DNA of 6,786 bases, taken from Comamonadaceae bacterium (GTDB taxonomy: Bacteria > Pseudomonadota > Gammaproteobacteria > Burkholderiales > Burkholderiaceae). Positions 5,834-6,786 of this stretch are shown here, piece by piece (position 1 is the first letter of the stretch; every line of letters begins with the position of its first letter). The DNA lies in the NCBI GenBank assembly GCA_947505995.1, contig CANNNB010000132.1, positions 1 through 6,786 of the forward strand. Reading direction: 5' to 3'. A program made the translations under genes and the position numbers. The notes beneath the pieces were generated by a model. It had not been told where the DNA came from. It was given only the letters and a program-made list of their open reading frames with translations, and searched no databases.

Positions 5834-6786
5834 ATGGGCATGAACGCTAGCACCCCTTCCCCATTTTTATCGCCCTATCTTTCTTCGCTTGCTGACTTGC
5901 CCAAAACGGCGCCTCAGGCACCGCACGCTTACGTGCCGCAAATTCGACTGTATCAAGATTGGTTGCGACACAACCGAGGCATTGCATTTGACGCGTACAA
6001 AGACCTATGGCAATGGTCGATCACCGACCTCGATGCATTTTGGCAAAGCATTTGGGACTATTTCGACCTTCAATCGCCCACGCCGCATGAAGTGGTGTTG
6101 GCCAACAATGCCATGCCCGGGGCTGTTTGGTTTCCTGGCGCACAAGTCAACTATGCAAGCCAAGTCTTAAGGCACGTCGATCAAGCCCATGCGGCAGGTT
6201 TTGCGGCCTTGATTGCCCAAAACGAAAAAGGACAGCACGAAGAAATTTCGTGGCCAGAGCTGCAGCGTCAAGTGGCCTCCATGGCCTTGCATTTAAAAGC
6301 ACAAGGCTTGCAACCTGGTGATCGCGTGGCGGCTTACTTGCCCAATATTCCCGAGGCCATTGTGGCCTTCTTGGCCACCATCAGTGTGGGCGGTGTGTGG
6401 AGTATTTGTGCGCCCGACATGGGCACCTTGGCTGTCCTCGATCGTTTTAAACAGATTGAACCGAAGGTGCTCATCGCCTGTGATGGCGTGACGTATGGTG
6501 CCAAGGATTACGACCGAATGACGGTGGTGCAAGAGCTCAAGGATGCACTGCCTTCTGTGCAGCATGTGATTTTGCATGACAACTTGGGCGTTGCAGATTT
6601 GGCCAGCAACGAAGTGGCTTCGGCCATTCGCATGTCACAAACCACGTCTAAGCATGGCACGGAGGTTGATGCGTTCAAGCCCATGTCATTGCCGTTTGAC
6701 CATCCTCTTTGGATTGTTTACTCAAGCGGCACCACCGGCTTGCCAAAACCCATCGTGCATGGCCATGGCGGCACACTGATTGTGGC
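5834..6786 (+). CDS. aacS: Acetoacetyl-CoA synthetase (acetoacetate-CoA ligase), 3' end cut by window
   Basis: This ANL-superfamily ligase activates acetoacetate with ATP and CoA to give acetoacetyl-CoA, AMP and pyrophosphate. It feeds ketone-body and polyhydroxybutyrate carbon into central metabolism. The frame stays open to the window end, giving 317 complete codons of an expected 650 or so. The N-terminal block LWQWSITDLDAFWQSIWDYF and MPGAVWFPGAQVNYA, a few dozen residues later, are the acetyl/acetoacetyl-CoA synthetase N-terminal domain. VGGVWSICAPDMG fits the acetoacetyl-CoA synthetase version of the ANL core. The phosphate-binding loop YSSGTTGLPKPIVHGHGG begins at about residue 296, and IVHGHGG is typical of AacS. 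A TAG at 5828-5830 closes the frame upstream, leaving ATGs at 5834 and 5840. GCAGG seven bases before the first and TAGG eight bases before the second support either; I give the longer form. Promoter not identified. Confidence 0.93.
   Translation, partial: MGMNASTPSPFLSPYLSSLADLPKTAPQAPHAYVPQIRLYQDWLRHNRGIAFDAYKDLWQWSITDLDAFWQSIWDYFDLQSPTPHEVVLANNAMPGAVWFPGAQVNYASQVLRHVDQAHAAGFAALIAQNEKGQHEEISWPELQRQVASMALHLKAQGLQPGDRVAAYLPNIPEAIVAFLATISVGGVWSICAPDMGTLAVLDRFKQIEPKVLIACDGVTYGAKDYDRMTVVQELKDALPSVQHVILHDNLGVADLASNEVASAIRMSQTTSKHGTEVDAFKPMSLPFDHPLWIVYSSGTTGLPKPIVHGHGGTLIV

Noticed and set aside
5889..6321. Short + strand open frames inside aacS
   Set aside because: They are out-of-frame shadows of the continuous acetoacetyl-CoA synthetase frame, whose translation shows unbroken family motifs.

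Overview
The window looks like ordinary chromosomal DNA of a Betaproteobacterium, most likely order Burkholderiales and perhaps Comamonadaceae. This is inferred from the protein sequences and from the gene order rsmG, LysE-type exporter, parA, parB; no search was possible. The density is high: eight protein genes (six complete or nearly so, two cut by the window edges) and short intergenic gaps. I see no tRNA, rRNA, CRISPR array, insertion sequence or phage gene, and no strong case for a previously undescribed system.

Left part (1-3528, all + strand): a chromosome-maintenance block. It holds the 3' part of rsmG (16S rRNA m7G527 methyltransferase), a LysE/RhtB-family exporter, parA (Soj-type partition ATPase), a small RBBP9/YdeN-type serine hydrolase, and parB (CTP-dependent centromere-binding protein). 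The best signal in the window is a 16-bp parS centromere site, identical to the known bacterial consensus, inside the 3' coding part of rsmG at 479-494. ParB encoded 2.1 kb downstream should bind it, load onto DNA and spread, and ParA would then move the complex. rsmG-parA-parB clusters normally lie close to oriC, so the window is probably origin-proximal. The hydrolase gene sits between parA and parB and overlaps the parB start by 11 bases, so the three are probably co-translated.

Middle (3529-3608): a symmetrical hairpin flanked by A and T tracts. It ends transcription from both sides, since parB and the next gene converge here.

Right part (3609-6786): metabolic genes. An FAD-linked oxidase closely resembling D-lactate dehydrogenase (cytochrome) is on the - strand. 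It is divergent from a PduO/MMAB-type ATP:cob(I)alamin adenosyltransferase on the + strand. The 149-base gap between them carries a perfect 7-bp dyad near its centre and a pair of direct repeats. After a 90-base gap containing a 9-bp interrupted inverted repeat comes the 5' third to half of an acetoacetyl-CoA synthetase gene (aacS), which runs off the window. These three genes suggest use of small organic acids and ketone/PHB-type carbon, but a functional link between them is only inferred.
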